Of a stretch of DNA of 64,000 nt, positions 25,571 to 34,553 are shown piece by piece. The stretch is from a bacterium (GTDB lineage: Bacteria; Orphanbacterota; Orphanbacteria; Orphanbacterales; Orphanbacteraceae), in NCBI GenBank assembly GCA_025782575.1, contig JALGYY010000017.1:547892-611891 (forward strand), written 5' to 3'. Below the pieces are notes generated by a model, which was not told where the DNA came from, searched no databases, and was given only the letters and a program-made list of their open reading frames with translations. Every line of letters starts with the position of its first letter. The stretch's first letter is position 1. Position numbers and translations under genes: made by a program.

Positions 25571-28015
25571 ATGGAGTGCCAGCTAACTATTTTCCGGCGT
25601 TCTCTCCTGCAACTGATGTCGGGAAAGGGAAATTGCATCCGGATCGCCGTCCTTTTTATCCTGCTCCTCTCTTCTCCGGCTATCGCCCACCATCCGCACG
25701 ACATCATCGAGGCGTTTGCCGTTTCACCTGATTTCGTTAATGATCGGACGATTTTCATATCCTCCCCGGGATCATTGAACCTCTTTATCGTGAGCCGTGA
25801 CGCCGGCCTGACATGGAACAGTTCCCGGTCGGGTATGCGCGGTCCAAGAGCCCGGGACATCGCACTTACGACGGATTGGAAATCCTCCGGAATCGCCTAT
25901 GTCGCGTTGGGCAAATCGGGGTTGGGAAAGACGAGTAGTTACGGCAAAAGATGGCAACATGTGGAGTGCGACGGTCCTTCCTTCAATTTGGTCATTCCGC
26001 TGGACGGGAGTGAGCTGAAGCGGGAAGTGATCGCGGCAACGTACCAGCGCCTATTCAGGGTAAATACAAACACGGGCAAACGGCGGAAATTACTGTACAT
26101 CAATAGTATACAAAGCAGCATCCTCGCGATTGCGGTCTCCCCGCGGACCTCAAACGGAAGGTCCATGGCGGTATCCACAACCGACTCCCTCTTGATGATC
26201 AGTTACGACAACGGCCGGACCTGGACTGAGCGCACCATGGAATCCGCTGTTCATGATATCTCTTTCTCACCATCCTTTGACGATGACGGGACAATCTGGC
26301 TGGCGACCCATGGAAGCGGCGTACTCGTTTCGACCGACCGAGGTGAGTCGTTTCGTTCGTTATCCGTCGGGTTGGATGACCCGGACGTCAACAGCGTGGT
26401 CGCCGCTCTCTCATATCCCGAGCCTGCACACTTAGTCGCGGCCACCCGCGACAGCGGTCTCTACATTTCTGAAGACGGCGGCGACTCCTGGGAGCTGACG
26501 ACCCTTGAAGTCACCAAGACATGGCAAACAAACAATCACTACACTCGTGCTCGCTTCTCACCGGGGTATCCTGCGGATTCCACAATATTCTGTGGCACGT
26601 TCGAGGGATTTTTCATTACGGAGAACGGTGGAAGATCCTGGCGTGAGTGCAATATCACGCCCACTCGCATGGGGCGCAGGTCAACCTTTTCTCCCGGGTT
26701 CGAATCGGACAGCACAGTTTTCGCATCGGGTTACGGCGAACAGATGCTGCGCACGACAGACGGGGCAAGGACCTGGGAGTTTCTGAATACCGACTTCTAT
26801 GGCTACGGATGTTACCGGGTAGCCGTTTCGCCGACGTTTCCCGAGGACGGGATCGTGATCGCGGGAATGGGAAGAGGGGTGCGTAGGACGACCGATGCCG
26901 GTAAGACCTGGGAAATCATTCCCTTCGATCACCGTGTGAAGAGCGAGATCGAAATCGCGGCAACTCCTACGTATGCGATCGAGTTCTCGCCCTCCTTCGC
27001 GATGGATCGAACGGTATATGCGGCATGCAACAGAGGCGAATTCTTTCGATCAATCGATGCCGGCAAGACCTGGACCTATCTAGGGCGCCCGGCCGAACGG
27101 ATCCGCAGGATCGTTGCCGCATCAGGGTCCAATAACTGGGGAATTCTCTACGCAGCAGGTTCGGGAATCTATCATTCGAGTGACAAGGGATCGACCTTTT
27201 CGGGGCCGCTCACCGATTACACTTTGTACAAGACGGCGCTCGCTATCGCACCAGATTTCAATAGCTCGAAAGAACTCCTGGGGATCTTCGGCGGTGAGGG
27301 CCTGTTGAAATCGAGCGACGGCGGAGAGACTTGGAAGCCCTGCGGGAGCAGTCTTGAGGGGTACTCCCCCTACGCGATCGTATATTCCCCGGACTACGGC
27401 TCCGATGGATTGGTTTTCGTTACCACTACGGGCGGCGGGATTTTCCGATCCAACAACGGCGGCGAGACTTGGTCCGGCATCGGGAGGGCGCGAGGTTCAT
27501 TGTCGACAGTTTTCAGCCTTAGTCTCTCCCCCACTTTCACGAGAGATGGAACGATGCTGGCGGGCACTTACGAAGGCTATTGGTTGTCCACAGATAGCGG
27601 CTCAACCTGGAAACTGACGACAAAGTCCGAGGTATACGACGAGGCTCGCGATCCCTGGGAGTTTATCGGCGAAGGCTGGCAGAGGTTTCGAATCGAAGGA
27701 TCCATCAATTACTGGGTAGAGAGATCCCGTACTGTGAGTGATGCGACGCGAATTACTTTCGCTGGAGACGGCTTCCGTCTGTACGGCGCGACCGGGCCTG
27801 AATTCGGGGAGGCCGAAATCCTGCTGGACGGATCGCGGATTGATCTGGTCGACTGCTACGCGTCAGAGTTGCATTCGAAGAAGATCCTAATCGAGCGAAC
27901 CGGGCTTCCGCGGTCCCCTCACACACTCGAGGTGCGCGTGACCGGGGGCAGAAATCCCGCGGCGGAAGACGCGTTCGTCGGGATCGATGGTGTCGAGATC
28001 CTGCTCGGGCGCTAG
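25571..28015 (+). CDS. Secreted BNR/Asp-box beta-propeller protein
   Basis: 814 residues; a signal peptide ends around AIA-HHPHD. The body holds at least ten Asp-box hairpins of the S-x-D-x-G-x-T-W type (SRDAGLTWNS, SYDNGRTWTE, SEDGGDSWEL, TTDAGKTWEI, SIDAGKTWTY, SSDGGETWKP, SNNGGETWSG, STDSGSTWKL), the repeat of sialidases, sortilin-like and Ycf48-like propellers. Recurrent VSPxF...DGTI spacers mark each blade. The C-terminal ~150 residues (from about 690) form a different, lectin-like beta domain (LYGATGPEFGEAEILLDGSR). No sialidase Arg triad is evident, so this is probably a binding or structural propeller. The ATG at 25616 gives a more normal signal peptide than the upstream ATG used here; neither has a ribosome site. 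Confidence 0.75.
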   Translation: MECQLTIFRRSLLQLMSGKGNCIRIAVLFILLLSSPAIAHHPHDIIEAFAVSPDFVNDRTIFISSPGSLNLFIVSRDAGLTWNSSRSGMRGPRARDIALTTDWKSSGIAYVALGKSGLGKTSSYGKRWQHVECDGPSFNLVIPLDGSELKREVIAATYQRLFRVNTNTGKRRKLLYINSIQSSILAIAVSPRTSNGRSMAVSTTDSLLMISYDNGRTWTERTMESAVHDISFSPSFDDDGTIWLATHGSGVLVSTDRGESFRSLSVGLDDPDVNSVVAALSYPEPAHLVAATRDSGLYISEDGGDSWELTTLEVTKTWQTNNHYTRARFSPGYPADSTIFCGTFEGFFITENGGRSWRECNITPTRMGRRSTFSPGFESDSTVFASGYGEQMLRTTDGARTWEFLNTDFYGYGCYRVAVSPTFPEDGIVIAGMGRGVRRTTDAGKTWEIIPFDHRVKSEIEIAATPTYAIEFSPSFAMDRTVYAACNRGEFFRSIDAGKTWTYLGRPAERIRRIVAASGSNNWGILYAAGSGIYHSSDKGSTFSGPLTDYTLYKTALAIAPDFNSSKELLGIFGGEGLLKSSDGGETWKPCGSSLEGYSPYAIVYSPDYGSDGLVFVTTTGGGIFRSNNGGETWSGIGRARGSLSTVFSLSLSPTFTRDGTMLAGTYEGYWLSTDSGSTWKLTTKSEVYDEARDPWEFIGEGWQRFRIEGSINYWVERSRTVSDATRITFAGDGFRLYGATGPEFGEAEILLDGSRIDLVDCYASELHSKKILIERTGLPRSPHTLEVRVTGGRNPAAEDAFVGIDGVEILLGR

Positions 28016-28183
28016 GCAATTTCGACTCGATTCATCGACTCAATCGGTGGTGTCGAACGCGATGTTAATCTGGTCGCCATGCCGGTTGGAAGAACTGCCT
28101 CCAAACGGTAAGAGGGGGAGCGACTTCCTCCCCCCCGCTTCTGGTCGGATTGAATTCATTGAGGTACACCTGTCAAGCGACAC
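28016..28183. other. Convergent intergenic region with GC-rich hairpin
   Basis: Contains the inverted repeat GGGGGAG-7 nt-CTCCCCC at 28114-28134 between two convergent genes. No T-tract follows on either strand, so it is only a candidate bidirectional terminator. Nothing else is seen. Confidence 0.4.
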
Positions 28184-29008
28184 CTAACCGCTAAGCCAGA
28201 ATACAAGCATTACCAACCCGGTAACCACCATTCCTCCGCCTGCAATACGGCCTCCGAAATCGCCAAGAGGAAGCACCTTTTCAAGCAGGACGAACAGTGT
28301 AATCCCTGCAATCCAGAGCAGGCTCATCACGCCACCGAAAAACAGCAGGCCCATAAGAATCCAGCAGCAGCCAATGCAGTAGATTCCGTGTTCGAGACCC
28401 ATTCGAAACGCCCCCAAAATCCCGGGCTTCCAATTTTGCGATATGAAATGTGCCGGGGCCCGGCAGTGTTGCAGGCAGGAATCTTTCCAGGGGGTAAATT
28501 GGAACAGGCCGGCTCCAATCAGAAGCGCCGCCCCCAACCAGGGGCTGTTCGACACCATCATCGGAGACAAGAGCGCGGCCTCATCCAGACCCCATTGGGC
28601 TAGGGTCGCCGCCACACTGAAAATTCCCCACATGACAATGTAGCCGGAAACGAATGCCGAGGTCGGCGCGACCGGCGTTCCCTGCTTGGCTGCTTTGCGT
28701 GCAACAGCGGCATAAACCAGCGCCATCGGAATCGCGGTAGGTACCATCATGCCGGTCATCATGATGATCCACATCAACAGCATCGCGACAAAGTAGGAGG
28801 TGGTCCACTCCATCACCTGCATCATGTGCCCTGCGGCCATCAAGTTATCCATGTCGATGGCCATGTCGACCAGATAGACCCACGATAGAAGCGTCACCAG
28901 CGCCAAGACAGACAGAATGATGACGCGATCCTTGAGCGGCAGGGATCGGATAAGTGCTTTACTCTCAGAATCGGCTGCGTTTGCGGGCGAGAGCGTTCGG
29001 GATTTCAA
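28184..29008 (-). CDS. DUF2182 integral membrane protein (predicted metal-binding)
   Basis: 274 residues from TTG 29008, the base directly after the stop of the upstream gene. Six or seven hydrophobic helices. The DUF2182 hallmarks are present: a methionine-rich helix AMLLMWIIMMTGMMVPTAIP, FQFTPWKDSCLQHCR (Cys and His in a loop) and FRMGLEHGIYCIGCCWILMG. The Met/Cys/His-rich lining suggests binding or transport of a soft metal such as copper, but the biochemical role of the family is not settled. The partner is the DUF1326 gene immediately upstream; the two families often occur together. The pair is probably one transcript. Confidence 0.85.
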   Translation of the reverse strand: MKSRTLSPANAADSESKALIRSLPLKDRVIILSVLALVTLLSWVYLVDMAIDMDNLMAAGHMMQVMEWTTSYFVAMLLMWIIMMTGMMVPTAIPMALVYAAVARKAAKQGTPVAPTSAFVSGYIVMWGIFSVAATLAQWGLDEAALLSPMMVSNSPWLGAALLIGAGLFQFTPWKDSCLQHCRAPAHFISQNWKPGILGAFRMGLEHGIYCIGCCWILMGLLFFGGVMSLLWIAGITLFVLLEKVLPLGDFGGRIAGGGMVVTGLVMLVFWLSG

Positions 29009-29644
29009 TTAACGAATCACTCCGCTCTGGTTCATGTGCAGAATATTGAACTGACCGTAGGTGCTGTCGAGATCAAGCTCAAGACCCGGTACGACAGACT
29101 TCGTCTTTCCAGACCCCATTTCGGCAAAGGTGTACTCGAACCCCTCCGGCAAATTGATTCGCGCCCGTGACGCCTTACCCGAGAATGGATCGATAATAGG
29201 AGTACCGACAGAGTTTACAACTCCCTCAATGACAAGCTTGCCCTGTCGTGCCTCAATGTCGATAGATAGGTCAATGGGTACATATTGCGTTTCCATTACA
29301 TCTGACATTGTGCTGTTGTAGACAAAGAAATGCGTGGAGCCGGGCTCAGTCGCTTCGCCGTGGAGGATTTTGCGGAGCGCCTCGCGCTGGTCAGCATCTG
29401 CGTTCTCATCGATGAAAGCCTGCTGTCTTCCGTTTCCTTCTGCAATTTCTCCCGGCCATTTCAGAAGCATGGCCCATTTCAGGCCATCCAGTCTCGTGTC
29501 GTTGAAATAGCCCTCCTCGATTATCCCGCTAACCGACGCTTCGCAAGTTCCATATGTGCTTCGGGAGGCAAACTGGCAGGGACAGCCGAAGGCGCAGTTG
29601 CAATTCCCGAACTCCCTGCCTCGAATCATCCATTTGTCAGACAT
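29009..29644 (-). CDS. DUF1326 cysteine-rich protein
   Basis: 211 residues. The chosen start is ATG 29644 (MSDKWMIRGREFGNCNCAFG) because GAAAAGGAA lies 6 bases upstream; the longer frame to 29749 adds residues of unlike composition. The family signature CNCAFGCPCQF near residue 14 has four closely spaced cysteines suited to a metal. The rest is a compact alpha/beta domain with FNDTRLDGLKWAMLLKWPGE and the terminal YTFAEMGSGKTKSVVPGLEL characteristic of DUF1326. There is no signal peptide, so it appears cytoplasmic. Together with the DUF2182 membrane protein it may sense or hand over a metal, which is inference. Confidence 0.8.
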   Translation of the reverse strand: MSDKWMIRGREFGNCNCAFGCPCQFASRSTYGTCEASVSGIIEEGYFNDTRLDGLKWAMLLKWPGEIAEGNGRQQAFIDENADADQREALRKILHGEATEPGSTHFFVYNSTMSDVMETQYVPIDLSIDIEARQGKLVIEGVVNSVGTPIIDPFSGKASRARINLPEGFEYTFAEMGSGKTKSVVPGLELDLDSTYGQFNILHMNQSGVIR

Positions 29645-30027
29645 GCAGTGTTCCTTTTCGTTGATTGTACCGGGTTTATCCAAGAACGATACTGCCATGC
29701 ACGCCTGGCGCAGGGCGACGTTTCTCAGCCGTGTTTCCGATGATAGCACTTCTGTTCATGGCTGTCACATTCGAGGGTAAAGCCATAGACTGCTCGACCA
29801 AGAACTCGAAGAAATCATAGACGTTTCGGTTGTAATGAAGTGATGCGAATGCGATCGGCGACTCAAGCAGGGCGACGTCGGCGGGCTGCATCACCGAACG
29901 GCGCAAATCACCGATTCGATGACACGGATCCGGTTACCGGTCAGAAGCAGAATAGGCGAGGGACATTTGCACAACTCTTCCGCGTGAGCCCGTTCAAGAA
30001 AACAGAGCTCGTCGGTCGTCGCGTATT
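29645..30027. other. Intergenic region with one doubtful minus-strand ORF
   Basis: About 380 bases. A 76-codon minus-strand frame (TTG 29906 to 29676) contains SPIAFASLHYNRNVYDFFEF, which looks more protein-like than chance. It has no ribosome site, begins right after a stop, and overlaps the DUF1326 leader. It may be a remnant of a gene, but I cannot assign it. No hairpin terminator or promoter was recognised. Confidence 0.35.
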
Positions 30028-31338
30028 CTAGCGTCCCCTCTCAAATTGCTTGAAGAGTTCGGTGAAGAGCTCCGGCACGATCGCCATTCGATCAGGTGGC
30101 TCGACGTAGGCGATTCTCATCTGGGTTCGGCCCGGATTGGACTCACCTTCCGGCGTGCTGTAGAAGCCGGCCATCGGAGCGGTAAGCAGCGTGAGCTTCT
30201 TCCCGTTCATTACGACTGCCCCCTCTGTGGCGCTATAGAGAACGAAGTCCATTGCGTCGAAGCCGGGCTTGGCGACGTTTCTGACATCAATGACGGAGTA
30301 GATCGCCGCGTCAGGGCTGGAGACAATCACGCCGGGCAATCGTTCCAGCAGATCGTTTCTGAAAGAGATGAGCATATTGGCGTAGTAGTCCCGTTGCTTC
30401 TTGTACCATCCTCGCAAATCGTCATGTTTCTCGTGGGCGAGGGCGGCGAAGATCCACTGAGCGATGGCGGGCGCGCATAGATTCGCCGTGTATTCCGCGA
30501 CACCCTGTTTGTGAAACTCGGGGTTATCGGTAACAATCGCACCGACCCGCAATCCGCACGCGTTCCACACCTTGCTCGCCGTCTCGATACCGATACGGCG
30601 CCCTGTTATGCCGGGCACATCCTCTTCCGTGATCCCCCAGATACTGGATGCCGGGGCGCCGGTATACTGAAGCTCCCGATATGCTTCATCACTGACCATC
30701 CACATGTTGTGCTTCACACAGAGTTTCGCCAGCACGACGAGAGATTCCTGGTCGTAGAACTGCCCCGTCGGATTGTCGAACGGGATGACCACGAGAGCGG
30801 CCGGCTTGTGCTTTTCTATCGTCTTCTCGATCGTATCCATCGGAGGAAGGGAGAATCTACCGTCCTCGCCAAGGGTTCGGCAGACAGAGACCGTCGTACG
30901 GCCGAGTCTCCTGGCGAATGCCTGGTAGTTGGTGTACGCGGCATCGATCAGGAGGAGCGGCCCTTCTGGTCCTCCCGCCGGGCCGATCGTTCCGAGTTCC
31001 ACGATCTCCATGGCGCTGCTGCCGCCGTCAGTCATTTGAACGTACAGGCCTTCGGTGGAAAAACCGCTGCTTGCAAGTATGTTAAGAACCGCTTCACGCG
31101 CCTCGGGCGATCCGACGGTAAGGGTGTACCGTACGATTCCGTCCTTGAACGGGCTCCTTTTCTCGCCGATCCGCCTCATTCGTTCGATCATCGCCGGATG
31201 CATCGGCAGGGATACGTTACCGATGGCGACATTCACGTCTTCCGTGCCGTCATTCCGGTCGAGGAACTTGAGCTGGGCGGCGCGAATCGGGGAAGGTTTG
31301 CGGCTCTTGAAATGTTCACTCAGTATGGGCTGCGCCAT
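30028..31338 (-). CDS. PLP-dependent aminotransferase, class I/II
   Basis: 436 residues from ATG 31338, chosen over TTG 31344 because AGGAG is then 9 bases upstream. Fold type I features are clear: VRYTLTVGSPEAREAVLNIL near residue 68, an Asp-rich substrate strand LLLIDAAYTNYQAF, the N/P pair VIPFDNPTGQFYD, the DEAYRELQY strand with the PLP-binding Asp, and the Schiff-base lysine in IGIETASKVWNACGLRVGAI. The C-terminal small domain ends RMAIVPELFTELFKQFERGR. Substrate cannot be told; it could supply an amino-sugar or amino-acid precursor. A diverged fragment of a relative's 3' end lies at 14434-14505. Confidence 0.85.
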   Translation of the reverse strand: MAQPILSEHFKSRKPSPIRAAQLKFLDRNDGTEDVNVAIGNVSLPMHPAMIERMRRIGEKRSPFKDGIVRYTLTVGSPEAREAVLNILASSGFSTEGLYVQMTDGGSSAMEIVELGTIGPAGGPEGPLLLIDAAYTNYQAFARRLGRTTVSVCRTLGEDGRFSLPPMDTIEKTIEKHKPAALVVIPFDNPTGQFYDQESLVVLAKLCVKHNMWMVSDEAYRELQYTGAPASSIWGITEEDVPGITGRRIGIETASKVWNACGLRVGAIVTDNPEFHKQGVAEYTANLCAPAIAQWIFAALAHEKHDDLRGWYKKQRDYYANMLISFRNDLLERLPGVIVSSPDAAIYSVIDVRNVAKPGFDAMDFVLYSATEGAVVMNGKKLTLLTAPMAGFYSTPEGESNPGRTQMRIAYVEPPDRMAIVPELFTELFKQFERGR

Positions 31339-31496
31339 TTCCAAAATCTCCTACGCACGTATTTCCGTGCATGAACCGGCTAGAATACGACGTGGGAGTC
31401 GTTCTCCGCCGCGCTACGATTCAGACGAAACTCCACGCCCACAGTATACGATTCCTGCCCGCGCGCGCCAATGGCCCGGCGAGCGATATTTCCGGT

Positions 31497-32906
31497 TTAA
31501 AACTGAAAATAGATGAACGGCCGGACGTCGGAGGCGATCAGTGTACAGATCACCCCGACTACAACACCAATCCCGGTGACGAAGATCGGCCTGGGTAGAC
31601 GGTACCAAATCGCGATCGCGCCCCGGCGATAGGCGACCCAATGAGCAAGGGCGAGAATCGCCACTAGAAACAGTGCTTCAGGATTGAGGCGATTCGTGCC
31701 CGGTCCATCAAGGAAAACGTATGCCTTGGCGACGACAAAAGCGGACTTCCAGTCGGAGGAACGGAAAAAAATCCACGTAAGACCCACCCAGTAATAGGTC
31801 ATCGCCATTCCAAGCAGGGCCGGAATAGGTGAGCGACGCGCCCCCCGCTCCAGCGCGGCTCGCCACTCTCTGTGAACAACGAGGGCGAAGCCGTGAAGGC
31901 CGCCCCAGATCACGAATCGCCACGCCGCGCCGTGCCAGAGCCCGCCGAGAAGCATGGTGAGCATCAGATTGCGGTAGCGAAACAGCGTCGCCCCCCGGCC
32001 ACCTCCCAAAGGGATATAGAGATAATCCCGAAGCCATGTGGATAGACTGATATGCCAGCGCCGCCAGAATTCCTGAATACTCCCGGAGAAGTAGGGAAAA
32101 GCGAAGTTGTCGCACAGGGTGTACCCCAGAAACCCGGCAGTGGCGATCGCCATATCGGAGTAGCCGGAAAAGTCGCAGTAGATCTGAACCGAGTAGAGCA
32201 TCACACCGATCCAGGCGCTTAACGCATCATATGATTGTGGGTTAGAGAAATAGGTGTCTACAATTCCTGAGATGTTATCCGACACACACGCTTTTTTGAA
32301 AAAGCCCGACAGAAAGAGAAGAACATACGGCCTGAAGAGAATGTCGGATCTCTTCCTGAGAATCACCAACTGAGGAAGAAAATCCCGAGCCCTTACGATC
32401 GGCCCCGCGACCAGCTGCGGGAAGAAGCCGACAAAGAGGGCGAGATCAAGGAAATCATGAGTCGGTGTCAATCGCCCTCGATAGACATCGATCGTGTAAC
32501 TCATGGTTTGAAACGTGTAGAAGCTGATTCCCACAGGCAGAATGATACGAAGAATGGACGGATCCGCCTGAATCCCCATGGTGTTCAGCACCGCCACACC
32601 TGAATCGACAAAGAAGTTGAAATACTTGAATACGCCGAGCAGCCCCAAATTACAGAAGAGACTCATAAAGAGTAGATGGCGGCGGCGATCGGGCTCGTCC
32701 GGATGGGAGGCGATCCGGACGCCGGCGAAGTAGTCGACCACTGTCGATGCGAGAATGAGCGAGAGGAAGCGCCAGTCCCATGCCCCATAGAACACGTAGC
32801 TACAGGCGAGCAACCAGACCTTTCTGGCCCTGTTCCTCCGAAGAGACCAGTGGACGCCCAGTACGATCGCAAAGAAAACAAGAAAGCGAAGTTCGGTGAA
32901 AATCAT
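31497..32906 (-). CDS. MBOAT-family O-acyltransferase (AlgI-like)
   Basis: 469 residues and about 11 membrane segments. The opening (LRFLVFFAIVLGVHWSLRRN) and FLSLILASTVVDYFAGVRI are typical of AlgI/DltB relatives. The reaction-defining histidines are visible: His325 in MLLGGLWHGAAW and His285 in EFWRRWHISLSTWLRDYLYI. These enzymes pass acetyl groups from the cytoplasm to an extracytoplasmic polysaccharide. The start codon overlaps the stop of the SGNH-like gene by 4 bases (ATGA), which is the usual pairing: channel and acyl transfer here, extracytoplasmic O-acetylation by the partner. The target glycan is presumably the one made by the nearby GT and flippase genes. Confidence 0.9.
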   Translation of the reverse strand: MIFTELRFLVFFAIVLGVHWSLRRNRARKVWLLACSYVFYGAWDWRFLSLILASTVVDYFAGVRIASHPDEPDRRRHLLFMSLFCNLGLLGVFKYFNFFVDSGVAVLNTMGIQADPSILRIILPVGISFYTFQTMSYTIDVYRGRLTPTHDFLDLALFVGFFPQLVAGPIVRARDFLPQLVILRKRSDILFRPYVLLFLSGFFKKACVSDNISGIVDTYFSNPQSYDALSAWIGVMLYSVQIYCDFSGYSDMAIATAGFLGYTLCDNFAFPYFSGSIQEFWRRWHISLSTWLRDYLYIPLGGGRGATLFRYRNLMLTMLLGGLWHGAAWRFVIWGGLHGFALVVHREWRAALERGARRSPIPALLGMAMTYYWVGLTWIFFRSSDWKSAFVVAKAYVFLDGPGTNRLNPEALFLVAILALAHWVAYRRGAIAIWYRLPRPIFVTGIGVVVGVICTLIASDVRPFIYFQF

Positions 32907-34471
32907 TGATCGCTCTCTTCTGTTGCGATGATCAGGCTGAGTCTATCCGCCAGGATCTTTGTGTACTCAATCGCCCCATCTTGATTCAAGTGCCCCTGGT
33001 CGAAACGCAGTTCGGCGCGGAACAAGTGGGGATAATCGGTCCTGTTGTCGATGGCGATGAAGTGCTCAATCACACCGGTGGAATCGGCGGCGGCCAGATC
33101 TTCCCGGGATTGGTTTATCGGATGGGAAAGAAAGACAGGGACCGCGCCGTGATCTCTCACCATGGATGAGAGATCTTGGAGGACCTCTGCAAACAGCTCA
33201 TAAGCGGGCGGCGGGGTCCGTCCTGGCGGCCCAGGATTCGGACCGGCCACCTGCTCTCCCTCTCTTCCCTCCAGGAAACGAGCGTGGCGCTCGCGAAGTA
33301 CCTCCAGAGATTTCCCCACTGCAGTTTTCATATCGTCATCCACAGAAAGGAACCCCCTGCTATGGCCCTGTCCCTCGAGCCTGCGAATACGATACCGGGT
33401 TGCTTTAGGATCCATGCGGGCGCGGATCCATGTACTTCCGCGAGAAAAGGAGAGCCTCCCTCGCAGGTAGGGGACGAAGCGTTTCGCAAATGCCCGAGCT
33501 CGGTCTCCCATCGCCCGAGACTGATTGGTCAGGTAGTATTGGAACGCGCGACGCATGGCTCGGTTGTCGTGGTAATCGGCGAGGCGCGCCGATTTCAGAT
33601 TCGCGGAGCGGACATCCCAGCCCGGCCGCTCGAGACTGATCACGATCCACTTCAGGTAATGGTCCAGGTCGGCTTTGAGAATCCTCTCCAGAATTCGCGG
33701 CATCTCGAATACTCGGGCACCTTGGACCCCAAAATTGTAAGAACGCGTTTCCTGCCCCTTTTCGGCCATGATTGAGTCTAGGACTACGGGAACGATGTGC
33801 CGGTAGGTTCGACTGGAACCGATGAAGGCGACGTTCGGTGGAGTTTCACCCGGAGGAGTAAATGTGGCCAGTTTCCAGTCGAACAGTGCCTCGATGCTCG
33901 TCGGGACGGCGACTCCTATCAATCGAGCTGTGCCGAGAAGTCCGAATAGGAACAGGCCGGCGAATCCGCACACGCGGCCGGTCCGCAAAAGAAAGGGAAT
34001 GAGACGGCCCGTCCTTCCGCTGCTCACGGCCAGAATCAGTATGGGCACGAGGGACAGCGAGACTAATAATCCGGGAATCCAGCCTGGCAGGATGATCGGG
34101 GTACGGATCTCGTACTGTCGACTGTTTTCGAGGGGATTCGTGCCATCGCTGGAAGAGAAGAGCACGAACCGTCTCAGACAACGGAAATGACCGTAACCTG
34201 CTGCTCGAACCTGATCCCTGCTGCTGGAGGAATCCCCGATCAGAACGCCGTCTTCGAGAAGTTCGACAGTGGCGGATCGCCGCAAGGGAGGTTCAATCCG
34301 GCCCGAATTGAGGAATCCTCCCAGACTCTCGATTGACTCGATCCGCTGTTTTGTCGTCAGGAAGGGATCGAAATCCTGGACTACAGCAACCAATGCCAGA
34401 AATGCAAACAGTAGCGATGCGGTGATAAGCACCGTTGCATTTAAAGCGGCTCTCTTCATCTGCCTGGTCAT
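32903..34471 (-). CDS. SGNH/AlgX-like membrane-anchored protein, partner of MBOAT
   Basis: About 522 residues from ATG 34471; an upstream TTG (34519) has no ribosome site. An N-terminal helix (NATVLITASLLFAFLALVAV) and two more helices before residue 200 anchor it. The extracytoplasmic domain opens with NVAFIGSSRTYRHI, resembling block I (GDS-like, here GSS) of SGNH hydrolases, and closes with LRFDQGHLNQDGAIEYTKIL, the DxxH of block V. The gene also contains a proline-rich linker (AGPNPGPPGRTPPPAYEL). Catalytic Ser/Asp/His are therefore plausible. With the MBOAT gene 4 bases overlapping, an O-acetyl transfer step on a surface polymer is expected. Confidence 0.7.
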   Translation of the reverse strand: MTRQMKRAALNATVLITASLLFAFLALVAVVQDFDPFLTTKQRIESIESLGGFLNSGRIEPPLRRSATVELLEDGVLIGDSSSSRDQVRAAGYGHFRCLRRFVLFSSSDGTNPLENSRQYEIRTPIILPGWIPGLLVSLSLVPILILAVSSGRTGRLIPFLLRTGRVCGFAGLFLFGLLGTARLIGVAVPTSIEALFDWKLATFTPPGETPPNVAFIGSSRTYRHIVPVVLDSIMAEKGQETRSYNFGVQGARVFEMPRILERILKADLDHYLKWIVISLERPGWDVRSANLKSARLADYHDNRAMRRAFQYYLTNQSRAMGDRARAFAKRFVPYLRGRLSFSRGSTWIRARMDPKATRYRIRRLEGQGHSRGFLSVDDDMKTAVGKSLEVLRERHARFLEGREGEQVAGPNPGPPGRTPPPAYELFAEVLQDLSSMVRDHGAVPVFLSHPINQSREDLAAADSTGVIEHFIAIDNRTDYPHLFRAELRFDQGHLNQDGAIEYTKILADRLSLIIATEESDQ

Positions 34472-34553
34472 CCCCCTATTTTTGGAATATTGGATGGCAG
34501 GGAGTATAGACCATTTCAAATGCCGGTACCCGAACCTTGTCGCTCTCCTGTTC

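Noticed and set aside
29676-29906. 76-codon minus-strand frame with protein-like stretches
   Set aside because: No ribosome site, starts just after a stop and overlaps the DUF1326 leader; kept only as a remark, not as a gene.
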